Assembly: GCA_030591285.1 (NCBI GenBank)
Contig: JAUVBH010000064.1
Coordinates: 1 to 8,027, forward strand
Direction: 5' to 3'
Source of the DNA: Thermoplasmatota archaeon
GTDB lineage: Archaea; Thermoplasmatota; Penumbrarchaeia; Penumbrarchaeales; Penumbrarchaeaceae
DNA: 8,027 nucleotides
Part shown: in pieces, positions 1-7,904 of the stretch
Layout of the letters: every line of letters starts with the position of its first letter
How positions within the stretch are numbered: position 1 is the stretch's first letter
Translations under genes and position numbers: made by a program
The notes under the pieces: generated by a model
What the model was told of the DNA's origin: nothing
Database searches by the model: none
Seen by the model: the letters and a program-made list of their open reading frames with translations, nothing else

Positions 1-3000
1 ACCAACTACGAATATATTACAAATTACTGGGATGAACTTGTGATAGTGGATGGCGTTGCAGCCGGAAGTGGCGTCCTTACAAGCGTTCAGATAGAAAAAC
101 CGGCCAATGGATACTGGTCAACCCTTAGCGTCGATAAGGAGGAACCCGGAGAAAGCACTTTGGAGCTTACCATTCTAGATCAGAATTCCGCTCCGATCTC
201 TTCATCGCTATATGACCCCCTTTCCAACGACCTGGATCTCTCATTCCTCAATGATCTGGATGTGACCGCAATAACCCTTGTGGCCAATTTCAATCCGGAT
301 GGGATGCTTTCTCCGTATCTAGAAGGGTGGGGAGTTGATTGGAACACAACAAATGGATGGACCGATTCATTCCTTACGGACCAAAAGGTAGGGATGAAGG
401 ACAATATGGAGGTCAAGGATCTTTCCCTTGTTTTAGAATCGATCGAGGATGAAGGTATTGCAGAATCCGTCAGGATCAAAAAACCACAAGGATACTACTG
501 GTTCAAACTCAGGACGTCTGAAGAAACCACATACCCATCGTATGTTCTGTATGACATCATAGATGGTCCTTCAGATATTCCGATCGGGGGCTTCACCAAT
601 TTAACGGGAGGAAATATCGATCTTAGGGATATTGATCCAAAAGAACATAGAGACATCAAATTGAGGGTCAGAGCGAGAACATTTGGATCTTTGAGCCTAT
701 CCATCCAAAGATGGTCGTTGGAATGGAGGATCAATTCCGATCCATCTATCGAGTCATTTATCTCACCACCTACAATATACCGAAACAATACAGGAATATT
801 CCAACTCACTGTAACCGACAATGACCAGGACACTGAAGGATTGGATATTGATGTAAGATACAAGCACGAGAGCGACACAGATTACAGAACCACCATGATC
901 GAAGATCTGGCATTTGACACCATGAATTCCACCTGGAGATTCGAGTTGGTAGTTCCGATCTCGGCAGTTGTCGGTAATTACTCGGTGAGAATCAAAATAG
1001 AGGATAATATGGGGGCAATGGTGGAAATGGTCTACATCGACAATTTCCGTATCATGAACAATATACCCATAGCACCGATATTCATCCTGACACCAGAAGC
1101 TCCGGGAACCTTGAATGATCTGCATGTTCATGTCATCGGACAGGCTTCGGATGTTGAATCAAAGATCCTATTTTTCACCTACGAATGGTATGTCAATGAA
1201 GAGGAGCTGGTCGACCAAAGGTTGGAAGAGATATGGGGTGGGGCCGAAGTCTCCCTATCCTCGAATTTTTTCCACAAAGATGATACTGTCAGATGTGAAG
1301 TTACAGTATCTGATGGAGAGAATATCTCCCTCCCATCTTCCTACTCCATCACGATTATAAATACAGAGCCAGTGGGATCGGCAGAATTCTCTCCGTCCAT
1401 TTCCATTATGGAGGATACCCCATCCATATGGGAATTGGACCTTTCCAAAATGGTCTTCGATGCCGATGGTGATGAGCTTACTTTCATTATCGCTGGTGAG
1501 GAAAATCTGACAATTACAGTATCCCCAAATGGTACATTGACCATCGTTCCCCAGGATGAGTGGAATGGAATTGAGGTGGTTACGGTGACCGTGTCAGATG
1601 GTACATCTGTCTTCTCCTTCGATCTTACAGTGGATGTGGTAGCTGTTAACGATCCGCCGACTGGATCATTTTTGACCCCGGCCCTGGACATTACCATTGA
1701 AGTGGGACACCAATTGACATTCACTGGATCTGCAGATGATATTGATAGTGATCCAGAAGAGATCAATTTGTCATGGTTCCTGAATGGAACGAAGATAGGA
1801 GAAGGGCATTCCATCAACCACACATGGGAGGAGCATGGAATATTCGTTGTTCAACTCTGGATAGATGATGGCACCTCCTTTGCGGAGGTGGGCAATAGAA
1901 CTATCACGGTTCAGGATCCGCTTCTTTTCGTTGATGTGGCAGGGTACACCAAGACATACAATACAATTCAAGGGAACATAATGTTCGACATTATTGATAT
2001 CGAGGGGACAGTAAATGATGTTCGTTCCCAGGGGCCCGGAGAGTATGATATAATGTCTCTTAGCTCCAAGGTAGTTGGAAGAGAGGTTTGGATAACAATG
2101 CTCCTATCATCCGATCCTGTCGACCCATCAACTATAGGCCCAGGATATGAAGCATCATACGGAGTGTATTTCGTCAGAGAAAGCTGGGAGGAGCCGGTTT
2201 TCATATCTGAATTCACGGAACCAGATACACCGGAGAAATTCATACCCCATGAAAGCCAGACCTATAAGGTTGGGGCCTATGGATCCCTTGGCTACTTGAC
2301 ATTCGGCAGAGGAGATCAGGATTATGGATCACCCCGAATAGATGAGAACAGCATAGTCTGGAAAGTTCCCATCGAAGTGTTACTGAACTCTGGAGTTGAG
2401 GACGATAAGTTCGAATTATTCGGGTATGTATCATATTCTGAGAGTTCAATTATGAGGGTATCCAAGTGTTTCGATACGGCAGGAAAGGGATCAAATACAC
2501 ATGTCATTGACCAACAACCTGGCAATATGGGTGTTAAGGAAACCACTATCCCATTCCTGCTGGGGATCATAATAGCAGCCGTGATCCTGTTCGGGATCAT
2601 CATAGTGGTGGTTATCCTGGTGATCGTTCTTGTGGTAGTCCGAAAAAACAAGAGGCAAAAAACAGAAAAGGACCAACAACCCATCACAGATCAGATCGAA
2701 CCGGTTCCAGTCGTTTCCGATCCAGTATATTATCAGGGTTATAGCCAGGAACCGGTCCCGGAACCAGTGATGGGATCGGCAGTACAACAACCTCAACCAC
2801 TCCTACAGGAACCGCTTGTTCAACCTGTTCCATCAACATACCAGCAGCAATCACCGATCCAACAAATACCAATGGGTCCTGAATATCAGACTCAGATCCC
2901 TGAACCCCAATATACAGAAACCCCCCAACAATACCCGGTCCAGTTTGATCAAGAAGGACAGACCGCCCAGGGTTGGGTAGGACCAGTTACACAGGGAACA

Positions 3001-3180
3001 ATTAGTTCGCCCCAGGTAAATGATCCATCTGTTCCCGGGGGATATGTTGAAAGTACAACCCCACCACTACAACATCAACCTCTGCAGATTGAACCTGACG
3101 ATCAGGCCCCAACTCAACATCTACAAAGCGAACCGGTCGCTCCACCTGTTACCAACAACGATCTGTCGACCGATTTATAA
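1..3180 (+). CDS. Large modular surface protein, membrane anchored, with Pro/Gln-rich tail (5' partial)
   Basis: The frame is open from the first base, so the gene starts upstream; the GTG at 40 is only an internal valine. The visible part is 1059 residues. In order it holds two tandem 87-residue domains (82-342 and 466-726), two Ig-like beta modules (about 736-1071 and 1078-1365), a cadherin-like module with a DADGDELTF motif (about 1366-1662), a PKD-like module after NDPPTGSF (about 1663-1920), an unassigned globular module (about 1921-2520), a 31-residue hydrophobic segment (2548-2640) followed by the basic RKNKRQK, and a Pro/Gln-rich tail to the TAA stop. About a dozen N-x-S/T sequons lie before the membrane segment. 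From family knowledge, such modules occur in archaeal cell-surface adhesion or envelope proteins. The topology inferred here is outside-in with a cytoplasmic tail. The ligand and the exact function are not visible, and the signal peptide is outside the window. Confidence 0.85.
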   Translation, partial: TNYEYITNYWDELVIVDGVAAGSGVLTSVQIEKPANGYWSTLSVDKEEPGESTLELTILDQNSAPISSSLYDPLSNDLDLSFLNDLDVTAITLVANFNPDGMLSPYLEGWGVDWNTTNGWTDSFLTDQKVGMKDNMEVKDLSLVLESIEDEGIAESVRIKKPQGYYWFKLRTSEETTYPSYVLYDIIDGPSDIPIGGFTNLTGGNIDLRDIDPKEHRDIKLRVRARTFGSLSLSIQRWSLEWRINSDPSIESFISPPTIYRNNTGIFQLTVTDNDQDTEGLDIDVRYKHESDTDYRTTMIEDLAFDTMNSTWRFELVVPISAVVGNYSVRIKIEDNMGAMVEMVYIDNFRIMNNIPIAPIFILTPEAPGTLNDLHVHVIGQASDVESKILFFTYEWYVNEEELVDQRLEEIWGGAEVSLSSNFFHKDDTVRCEVTVSDGENISLPSSYSITIINTEPVGSAEFSPSISIMEDTPSIWELDLSKMVFDADGDELTFIIAGEENLTITVSPNGTLTIVPQDEWNGIEVVTVTVSDGTSVFSFDLTVDVVAVNDPPTGSFLTPALDITIEVGHQLTFTGSADDIDSDPEEINLSWFLNGTKIGEGHSINHTWEEHGIFVVQLWIDDGTSFAEVGNRTITVQDPLLFVDVAGYTKTYNTIQGNIMFDIIDIEGTVNDVRSQGPGEYDIMSLSSKVVGREVWITMLLSSDPVDPSTIGPGYEASYGVYFVRESWEEPVFISEFTEPDTPEKFIPHESQTYKVGAYGSLGYLTFGRGDQDYGSPRIDENSIVWKVPIEVLLNSGVEDDKFELFGYVSYSESSIMRVSKCFDTAGKGSNTHVIDQQPGNMGVKETTIPFLLGIIIAAVILFGIIIVVVILVIVLVVVRKNKRQKTEKDQQPITDQIEPVPVVSDPVYYQGYSQEPVPEPVMGSAVQQPQPLLQEPLVQPVPSTYQQQSPIQQIPMGPEYQTQIPEPQYTETPQQYPVQFDQEGQTAQGWVGPVTQGTISSPQVNDPSVPGGYVESTTPPLQHQPLQIEPDDQAPTQHLQSEPVAPPVTNNDLSTDL
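82..342 (+). repeat. Tandem domain copy A of the surface protein
   Basis: This 87-residue module begins SVQIEKP, has GYW near residue 10, an ILD turn followed by PI, a DLDLS stretch, and ends in WGVDW. It aligns almost without gaps to the copy at 466-726. The pattern suggests a beta-sandwich extracellular domain; the fold is inferred. Confidence 0.65.
466..726 (+). repeat. Tandem domain copy B of the surface protein
   Basis: This copy is also 87 residues. It begins SVRIKKP, has YYW, IID followed by IPI, NIDLRDID, and ends in WSLEW. It shares the anchor residues and length of copy A with only about one compensating gap, so the two look like an old duplication within the protein. A linker of about 41 residues separates them. 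Confidence 0.65.
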
Positions 3181-3182
3181 TA
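3174..3182 (+). promoter_or_regulatory. Possible archaeal TATA box for the RNB nuclease gene
   Basis: TTTATAATA overlaps the TAA stop of the surface protein gene. It lies about 44-52 bases before the next ATG, so transcription would start roughly 20-25 bases before the start codon at the usual archaeal spacing. It is a sequence match only. Read-through from the upstream gene is equally possible. Confidence 0.4.
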
Positions 3183-3210
3183 CCAAATCCACATTCCCCG
3201 AATACTAAAT

Positions 3211-3218
3211 GGAAGTGA
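3211..3218 (+). promoter_or_regulatory. Shine-Dalgarno site of the RNB nuclease
   Basis: GGAAGTGA resembles the archaeal ribosome-binding consensus GGAGGTGA with one mismatch. It ends seven bases before the ATG at 3226, which supports that start codon. Confidence 0.6.
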
Positions 3219-3225
3219 CGGATCA

Positions 3226-5925
3226 ATGGAGATCAGGGAACTAGTCAAGCTAAAAAAGGGGGTGGGTGGTCTTCAACCACCGGAGAATTTCGGAATCCTT
3301 CTTGACAGAGAGAGGGCAGGAAAGGATCATGTAGCAGTGGTTTTCACATTGAAAGGCATTCTGAAAGTAAAGTGGAAATTCCTCAAGGATGCAAATGGCG
3401 TAACCTATCATGACAACAAACATGATGAGAAGAAAATGAGAGAATTCCTGAATGATGCTGTAAAAAAAGAGGAGAAGCAGAACACCCTTAAAATGGACCC
3501 TCAGCAGATGATCGAATCGATCCAGCCGGAGGGGCTATGGAGGTCCGTTTCCAGATCCATTGAAGAGAATAGAACAGACCTGGGGATCAAGGATGATCAG
3601 TTTCCCTATGGATGCCATGACCGATTTTTCACACCTGCAGAGATAGGCAAGATCCATTTCAAGCCATCATATCTGGGACCAAAACAGGAGTGGGCAGTGG
3701 GCAGGATACTATCAAAATGCGACGATAGAGGTGAACCTTACTTCCTCAGAAAGGATATCGATAGAAAACCGCACTATTTTGTCTACTCGAAGGAGACCCT
3801 ATCATCGATGAACTATCACATCCAGAAACTTGAGGACCTGAGATCGATGTTCCTGGAATGGGTTGAGGAAGAGGATGAATTCCATCACAGGACCAGAAGG
3901 GTCCCGAAACTGAAGGTTGATGATATCTCCTCTGTGAAACTTGGAATAGAACTGTACTCCGAACTGGAAAGGATCTGCGGATGGGCCATCCATTATCTTG
4001 AGAATGGTTGGTGGCCTGTCGAAATAAGTGAAATTGAACTTACAAAGGAGAAGACCGTGGACCCATTCGGGTTGGCGGGGACTCCTATCAGGAGGTTGCA
4101 CAAGTTCGATCTGGAACAGTTCATTCTGTTCCTGTCAATGGACCTGACCTCCACCAGAAGGAAGGACCTTCCCTCAAGCTTGGTCACATTACTGCTGGAA
4201 CTTGGGAAGATCAACTGGAAGGAAGCAAGTGAGCTGATAGTCAAATTCAATATGGGTTCAGGCGCCCGGGAATTCCATGAGGTTTTTCCACCTCATGTCC
4301 TCAGATCTTCCGAGGACCTTCCAGACCAGGTTACAAAAGAGGATGAAGAGGGGAGGGCGGATCTGACGGATCTTGAGACCCATACCATCGATCCCGTTGA
4401 TGCAAAGGATTTCGATGATGCTATCTCGATTATCAAAGACGGCGAAAACACGGTCGTCTGGGTCCATATCGCAGATGTATCCCACTATGTGAGACCCAGC
4501 GATCTGGTAGATAGTGAAGCAAGGTTCAGGGCGACCTCTGTTTACCTGCCCACAAGGGTCATACCAATGCTCCCGAGAAAACTATCCGAGAATCTTTGTT
4601 CTCTGCGGGAAAATGTACATAGACTTTCTCTCTCCACAAGGATCGTTTTATCCCCCCATGCTGAAGTTCTAGAATGGGAGCATGTACAATCCGTAATTGA
4701 GGTCAACAAGAACCTGAACTATGACCAGGTGAATGAATGGATCCATGAAGAAAAAGAACCTTTCATTTCCCTCCATGAACTGGCCGTCAAATTGGAGTCC
4801 CGGGGAAAAAGACTCCATCTTAACACGCCGGAGAGGAGGATCAGGTTCAGTGGTGGGAGTGAGATCGACATTCAGATCAAAAGACCCACCAAAGCCACCA
4901 AGCTCATCGAGGAGCTAATGGTCCTGACAAACGAATGTTCGGCTCTGTTCCTTGAACAGAGAGAACTCCCGCTTCCGTTTCGTGTACATCCTCTTCCCGA
5001 GAGGACATCAACGGAGAAGTTCAATGCTGCCTGCGAGGCTTTGGAACTGGATGTTGAGATCGAAGCAAATTGGGGCGATGAGAAAAGTGGGAACGAAACG
5101 AATGGCGAAGATGCCATGCTCCGATCGCTCAGATCCGGTGGCAAGATCGATTTTGGGATTTCACCCCCCACGGACAATGATGAGGAGTCTAAAGGATCAC
5201 CATTGAAACCCACCAAAGAGATCATGGATTCTGCCGTTGATGCATACAACGAGGTACTGGATGATATCTCCCAATTGAAAGAGGATAATGTCAAGGACAT
5301 GCTGAACCTAAGACTACTGAGAACACTTTCGCGGGCTTTTTATTCAGATGTGAATTACGGCCATTTCGGTCTTCGGTCCATGAGTTACTGTCACTTCACA
5401 TCTCCCATCAGAAGGTATCCGGACATTCTTGTTCACAGAGCTATCAAGAGCGTTATTTCCGAAGAAGGGGGCGGACCACCGGTTGGTTGGTATGTCCCTG
5501 AAAAAGATGAAATAGAGGATAACATGGATCATATCAACGATATGACCGGATCCGCCGAGGAATGGGAGAGAGATATGGTAGATGTTGCACTTGCCACCAG
5601 GGCAAGGATGACACAAGGTTTCTTCAAAGGCACCCACTCAGGGATGATCACCTCACTCACTCCATCTTCATGTTTCGTCCTCCTTGACGATGGGGTAACC
5701 GAGGGTAGATTGTCCATCAGACATATGTCAAAATATCCGTTGACCGTGGATGAACATGAGAGTCGCATTCTGGTTGAATTGACCAATGAGATGTTATTGG
5801 ATCCAAAATTTCGGAACATCAAGGATGGAGAGGAACCTGTTTTCCTCAAGCTTGGAGACAGGATCAAATGTAGCATAAGGTCGGTGTCGATCGCAGAGGG
5901 GAAGATCGGACTTTCTCTCCAATAA
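3226..5925 (+). CDS. RNB-family 3'-5' exoribonuclease (RNase II/R-like)
   Basis: The 899-residue protein is a processive 3'-5' RNA exonuclease of the RNase II/RNase R family, probably a cytoplasmic RNA-decay enzyme. The catalytic motif TIDPVDAKDFDDA gives D389, D395, D397 and D398, with the spacing of E. coli RNase II D201, D207, D209 and D210. The second signature, GHFGL followed by HFTSPIRRYPD, is intact, and R729 matches RNase II R500. An IEELM...NE motif and FRVH (585-588) are also present. The C-terminal part (about 806-899) fits an S1 RNA-binding domain (TEGRLSIRHM, LGDRI, KIGLSL). The first 60 residues look SH3-like, and about 134-190 looks like the helix-turn-helix of cyanobacterial and Dss1-type enzymes; I see no tandem cold-shock domains. 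About 50 extra acidic, low-complexity residues lie near 610-665. The start is supported by the upstream Shine-Dalgarno site, and the stop is TAA. The family assignment is firm, but orthology to bacterial rnr or rnb is not. Confidence 0.93.
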   Translation: MEIRELVKLKKGVGGLQPPENFGILLDRERAGKDHVAVVFTLKGILKVKWKFLKDANGVTYHDNKHDEKKMREFLNDAVKKEEKQNTLKMDPQQMIESIQPEGLWRSVSRSIEENRTDLGIKDDQFPYGCHDRFFTPAEIGKIHFKPSYLGPKQEWAVGRILSKCDDRGEPYFLRKDIDRKPHYFVYSKETLSSMNYHIQKLEDLRSMFLEWVEEEDEFHHRTRRVPKLKVDDISSVKLGIELYSELERICGWAIHYLENGWWPVEISEIELTKEKTVDPFGLAGTPIRRLHKFDLEQFILFLSMDLTSTRRKDLPSSLVTLLLELGKINWKEASELIVKFNMGSGAREFHEVFPPHVLRSSEDLPDQVTKEDEEGRADLTDLETHTIDPVDAKDFDDAISIIKDGENTVVWVHIADVSHYVRPSDLVDSEARFRATSVYLPTRVIPMLPRKLSENLCSLRENVHRLSLSTRIVLSPHAEVLEWEHVQSVIEVNKNLNYDQVNEWIHEEKEPFISLHELAVKLESRGKRLHLNTPERRIRFSGGSEIDIQIKRPTKATKLIEELMVLTNECSALFLEQRELPLPFRVHPLPERTSTEKFNAACEALELDVEIEANWGDEKSGNETNGEDAMLRSLRSGGKIDFGISPPTDNDEESKGSPLKPTKEIMDSAVDAYNEVLDDISQLKEDNVKDMLNLRLLRTLSRAFYSDVNYGHFGLRSMSYCHFTSPIRRYPDILVHRAIKSVISEEGGGPPVGWYVPEKDEIEDNMDHINDMTGSAEEWERDMVDVALATRARMTQGFFKGTHSGMITSLTPSSCFVLLDDGVTEGRLSIRHMSKYPLTVDEHESRILVELTNEMLLDPKFRNIKDGEEPVFLKLGDRIKCSIRSVSIAEGKIGLSLQ

Positions 5926-5960
5926 TGGGGATGTCCCAGGGCATTTGTTCGGTTCAATGG

Positions 5961-5970
5961 TTATATTTAA
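5961..5970 (+). promoter_or_regulatory. Possible TATA box for the coiled-coil gene
   Basis: TTATATTTAA is the only strongly AT-rich block in the 116-base gap. It would place the transcript start near 5990 and leave a leader of about 50 bases before the ATG at 6042. It is inferred from sequence alone. Confidence 0.45.
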
Positions 5971-5975
5971 TTCAT

Positions 5976-5991
5976 AGGTGTGCGTTCACCT
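5976..5991 (+). other. Small inverted repeat in the intergenic region
   Basis: AGGTG and CACCT form a 5-bp stem around the loop TGCGTT, and TTTTGG follows. It lies just downstream of the TATA-like box. It could be a factor-binding dyad or a weak 3'-end signal for the nuclease gene. At this length, chance is a serious alternative. Confidence 0.25.
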
Positions 5992-6001
5992 TTTGGTTAG
6001 C

Positions 6002-6018
6002 GAAGCTTATCCAGCTTC
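6002..6018 (+). other. Perfect 6-bp hairpin in the leader of the coiled-coil gene
   Basis: GAAGCT (6002-6007) and AGCTTC (6013-6018) are exact reverse complements around the five-base loop TATCC. If transcription starts near 5990, this hairpin sits in the 5' untranslated leader, 12 bases before the G-rich putative ribosome-binding site. A regulatory role is speculative. Confidence 0.35.
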
Positions 6019-6029
6019 AAGGTTTGCAT

Positions 6030-6036
6030 GGGGGAT
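6030..6036 (+). promoter_or_regulatory. Weak ribosome-binding site of the coiled-coil gene
   Basis: GGGGGAT ends five bases before the ATG at 6042 and partly matches the archaeal consensus. An earlier ATG at 6028 hits a stop after five codons, and the protein start MILPKG matches the usual opening of its N-terminal domain family, so 6042 is the preferred start. Confidence 0.4.
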
Positions 6037-6041
6037 AATCG

Positions 6042-7904
6042 ATGATACTTCCGAAGGGGACAATGGAATTCGAAAGAACAGGTGGGGAAAACGCAATTGA
6101 GGACATCATGGGTCGTATCAAGAGCGGGACCCTGACAGGTTATATGCTTGTTCTAGGTAAAGTGGATAGTTCAGATGGAGATCTGGAGAATATCACAGGT
6201 CAGCTGGTCTTTAAAGAAGGCGGAGCTGTACTATGTGAATCGGTTGTAAACAACAAATCTCGAAAGGGGATGGATGGGATCTATCCCATATTGAAATCCA
6301 TGCTTATCGAAGAATCAAATATCGAATTCAAATCCAAGATCGATGTTGAACCGCCAATTGCTTTCTTCAAGGAGTGCAAGGTGGATGATGATGCATTGGA
6401 CATAGAGAAATTCCTGGATAATGTTAAAAAAGAGGAAGAGGAAAAGAAGAGGATCGAAGAAGAGATGTTGATGAGAGGGGAGAAGAAGAAGGAGATCCAG
6501 AAAGAGGCCGAGGAGTGGATCACTTCCGGTTATATGATCAATAGCTTCCCCGAGATAATGCACAAGGACTTCGAAGAGATCGAGGAGTGGCACACCGATC
6601 TATCTGAAAAGATCGACAGGGTCAAGGGATACATTCGATGGTTGATGGAGATCGAAGAGATCGAAGTGGATAAGGAAAGAGAAAAGCTCATGGACCTGAT
6701 GAAAAAACCAGAGGACATTATGGTGATAGAATCTGCCAAAACAAAGTTCCAGGAAACCCTGGACGGCATCACCGAGAAAAGACAGGAGATCCTCAAATGG
6801 GTGAACCTCTGGAAGGATGAAGGATACAACACTCTCAATATCGAGGAGAGAATGAAGGATGACCTCAACACTGCCTGGAATGCCATGGCAGAGTTCATGG
6901 ACCATATTCAGAACTTGAAAGAATCAAAGGAAGAACTGGAAAGGATCAAACAGGGGGAAGATGCTGGAGGCTACGGCTCCGAGATCAGGGAGATCGATTT
7001 CCTGCTCAATGATCCTGATGAGATCGAGAACATCAATAGATTAATGGACGAGTTGAAAGAGACCATCAAGGAAGAGAAAAAGTCCAAGGAAGAGATCCTG
7101 ACAATGGCCAATGAGATCGAATCTCAGGGCTATGATATCTCATCGATGATGGAAGCAATGAAAGGAAGACTTCAGACATTCAGAGAGAAGTTCAATCTGT
7201 TGATGAACAATACGATGAGGATAACAGAGATCCGTGAAGAGCTCAAGATCATGGATAGAAGGGATATTCCAGATAAGATCGATAAATTCGTTGATGATAC
7301 AAAGGACCCGATGAAGCTTGATCGGTATGAAGAGGAAATGATCAAGCTCAAGGATAAATTGCAGGGATTCAAAGAGGAAAGGGATGAGATCTCCACTGAG
7401 CTCACGTCATTTGAGCAGGATGGGTTCCTAGTTCCTGACCTTAAGGAAAAGATGGACAGTCCGCTGGACCAACTGAAAGCTTTCAAGGTAGATCTCAAAT
7501 CCAAGGTCGTTGAACTAAAAGGATTAAAAGAGACAATCTCTCAGATGGACCAAAGATGGCTGGAAGATGATTTCCAGGATGTTGAGGGAAAGCTCAACGA
7601 TCCGTCTATGATAGACATCATCAGAGATGGTATCGGTAGGATACAGGAAAAGATCGACATCCGTGAAAAGAAGCGTCAACAGGTTACAGAACAGATGAAC
7701 TGGTGGGAAGGAGAAGGCTTCATTGTTACAAAACTGAAAGATGTCATTTCAGAGAAGATGGCAGAATTCACCTCGGTTCACCAGGAAATGTCTGAAAAGA
7801 TCGCCGGTGCCAAGGAAGTTCTCTCCAAGATCAAGGACCTGGATATCAGATACTTCAAGCAGAGAGCGGATGATCTGAAGAACAGATTGATGGACACATT
7901 CTAG
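6042..7904 (+). CDS. DUF2226-like N-terminal domain plus 98-residue coiled-coil repeats
   Basis: Up to the first TAG the protein is 620 residues. Residues 1 to about 110 (MILPKGTMEFER, LTGYMLV, GQLVFKEGGAVLCES) resemble archaeal DUF2226 proteins, which are comparable to bacterial DUF4388 domains; this call is from recognition, not from a search. From about 120 onward the chain is highly charged, Glu/Lys-rich and helical. It is organised in units of about 98 residues, each opening with an acidic x-G-[YF] anchor and carrying a Pro about 60 residues later. It has no signal peptide or membrane segment, so it is probably cytoplasmic and elongated, with a scaffold or sensor-linked role possible but unproven. 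The TAG at 7902 interrupts the fifth unit, and the frame continues homologously after it, so the true end may lie beyond the window. A 116-base gap and a TATA-like box suggest its own promoter. Confidence 0.85.
   Translation: MILPKGTMEFERTGGENAIEDIMGRIKSGTLTGYMLVLGKVDSSDGDLENITGQLVFKEGGAVLCESVVNNKSRKGMDGIYPILKSMLIEESNIEFKSKIDVEPPIAFFKECKVDDDALDIEKFLDNVKKEEEEKKRIEEEMLMRGEKKKEIQKEAEEWITSGYMINSFPEIMHKDFEEIEEWHTDLSEKIDRVKGYIRWLMEIEEIEVDKEREKLMDLMKKPEDIMVIESAKTKFQETLDGITEKRQEILKWVNLWKDEGYNTLNIEERMKDDLNTAWNAMAEFMDHIQNLKESKEELERIKQGEDAGGYGSEIREIDFLLNDPDEIENINRLMDELKETIKEEKKSKEEILTMANEIESQGYDISSMMEAMKGRLQTFREKFNLLMNNTMRITEIREELKIMDRRDIPDKIDKFVDDTKDPMKLDRYEEEMIKLKDKLQGFKEERDEISTELTSFEQDGFLVPDLKEKMDSPLDQLKAFKVDLKSKVVELKGLKETISQMDQRWLEDDFQDVEGKLNDPSMIDIIRDGIGRIQEKIDIREKKRQQVTEQMNWWEGEGFIVTKLKDVISEKMAEFTSVHQEMSEKIAGAKEVLSKIKDLDIRYFKQRADDLKNRLMDTF

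Noticed and set aside
40..42. GTG as a start codon of the surface protein
   Set aside because: The same frame is open with plausible coding sequence back to base 1, so the protein is simply cut by the window edge.
180..2872. Several open frames of 60-160 codons opposite the surface protein gene
   Set aside because: They have no family resemblance or ribosome-binding sites, and they mirror the codon bias of a clearly coding plus-strand gene.
3020..3208. Plus-strand 62-codon frame overlapping the end of the surface protein gene
   Set aside because: It is out of frame with the Pro/Gln-rich coding sequence, has no ribosome-binding site and no recognisable protein features.
5926..5938. TGGG...CCCA hairpin just after the nuclease stop codon as a terminator
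   Set aside because: The stem is only four base pairs and no T-run follows, so chance is the better explanation.
3802..5957. Antisense and alternate-frame open stretches over the nuclease gene
   Set aside because: The plus-strand frame has intact RNB motifs throughout; the others are low-complexity shadows.
6281..7504. Antisense Ser/Leu-rich open frames under the coiled-coil gene
   Set aside because: They are the expected reverse complements of Glu/Lys-rich GAR/AAR/ATC codons, with no independent support.
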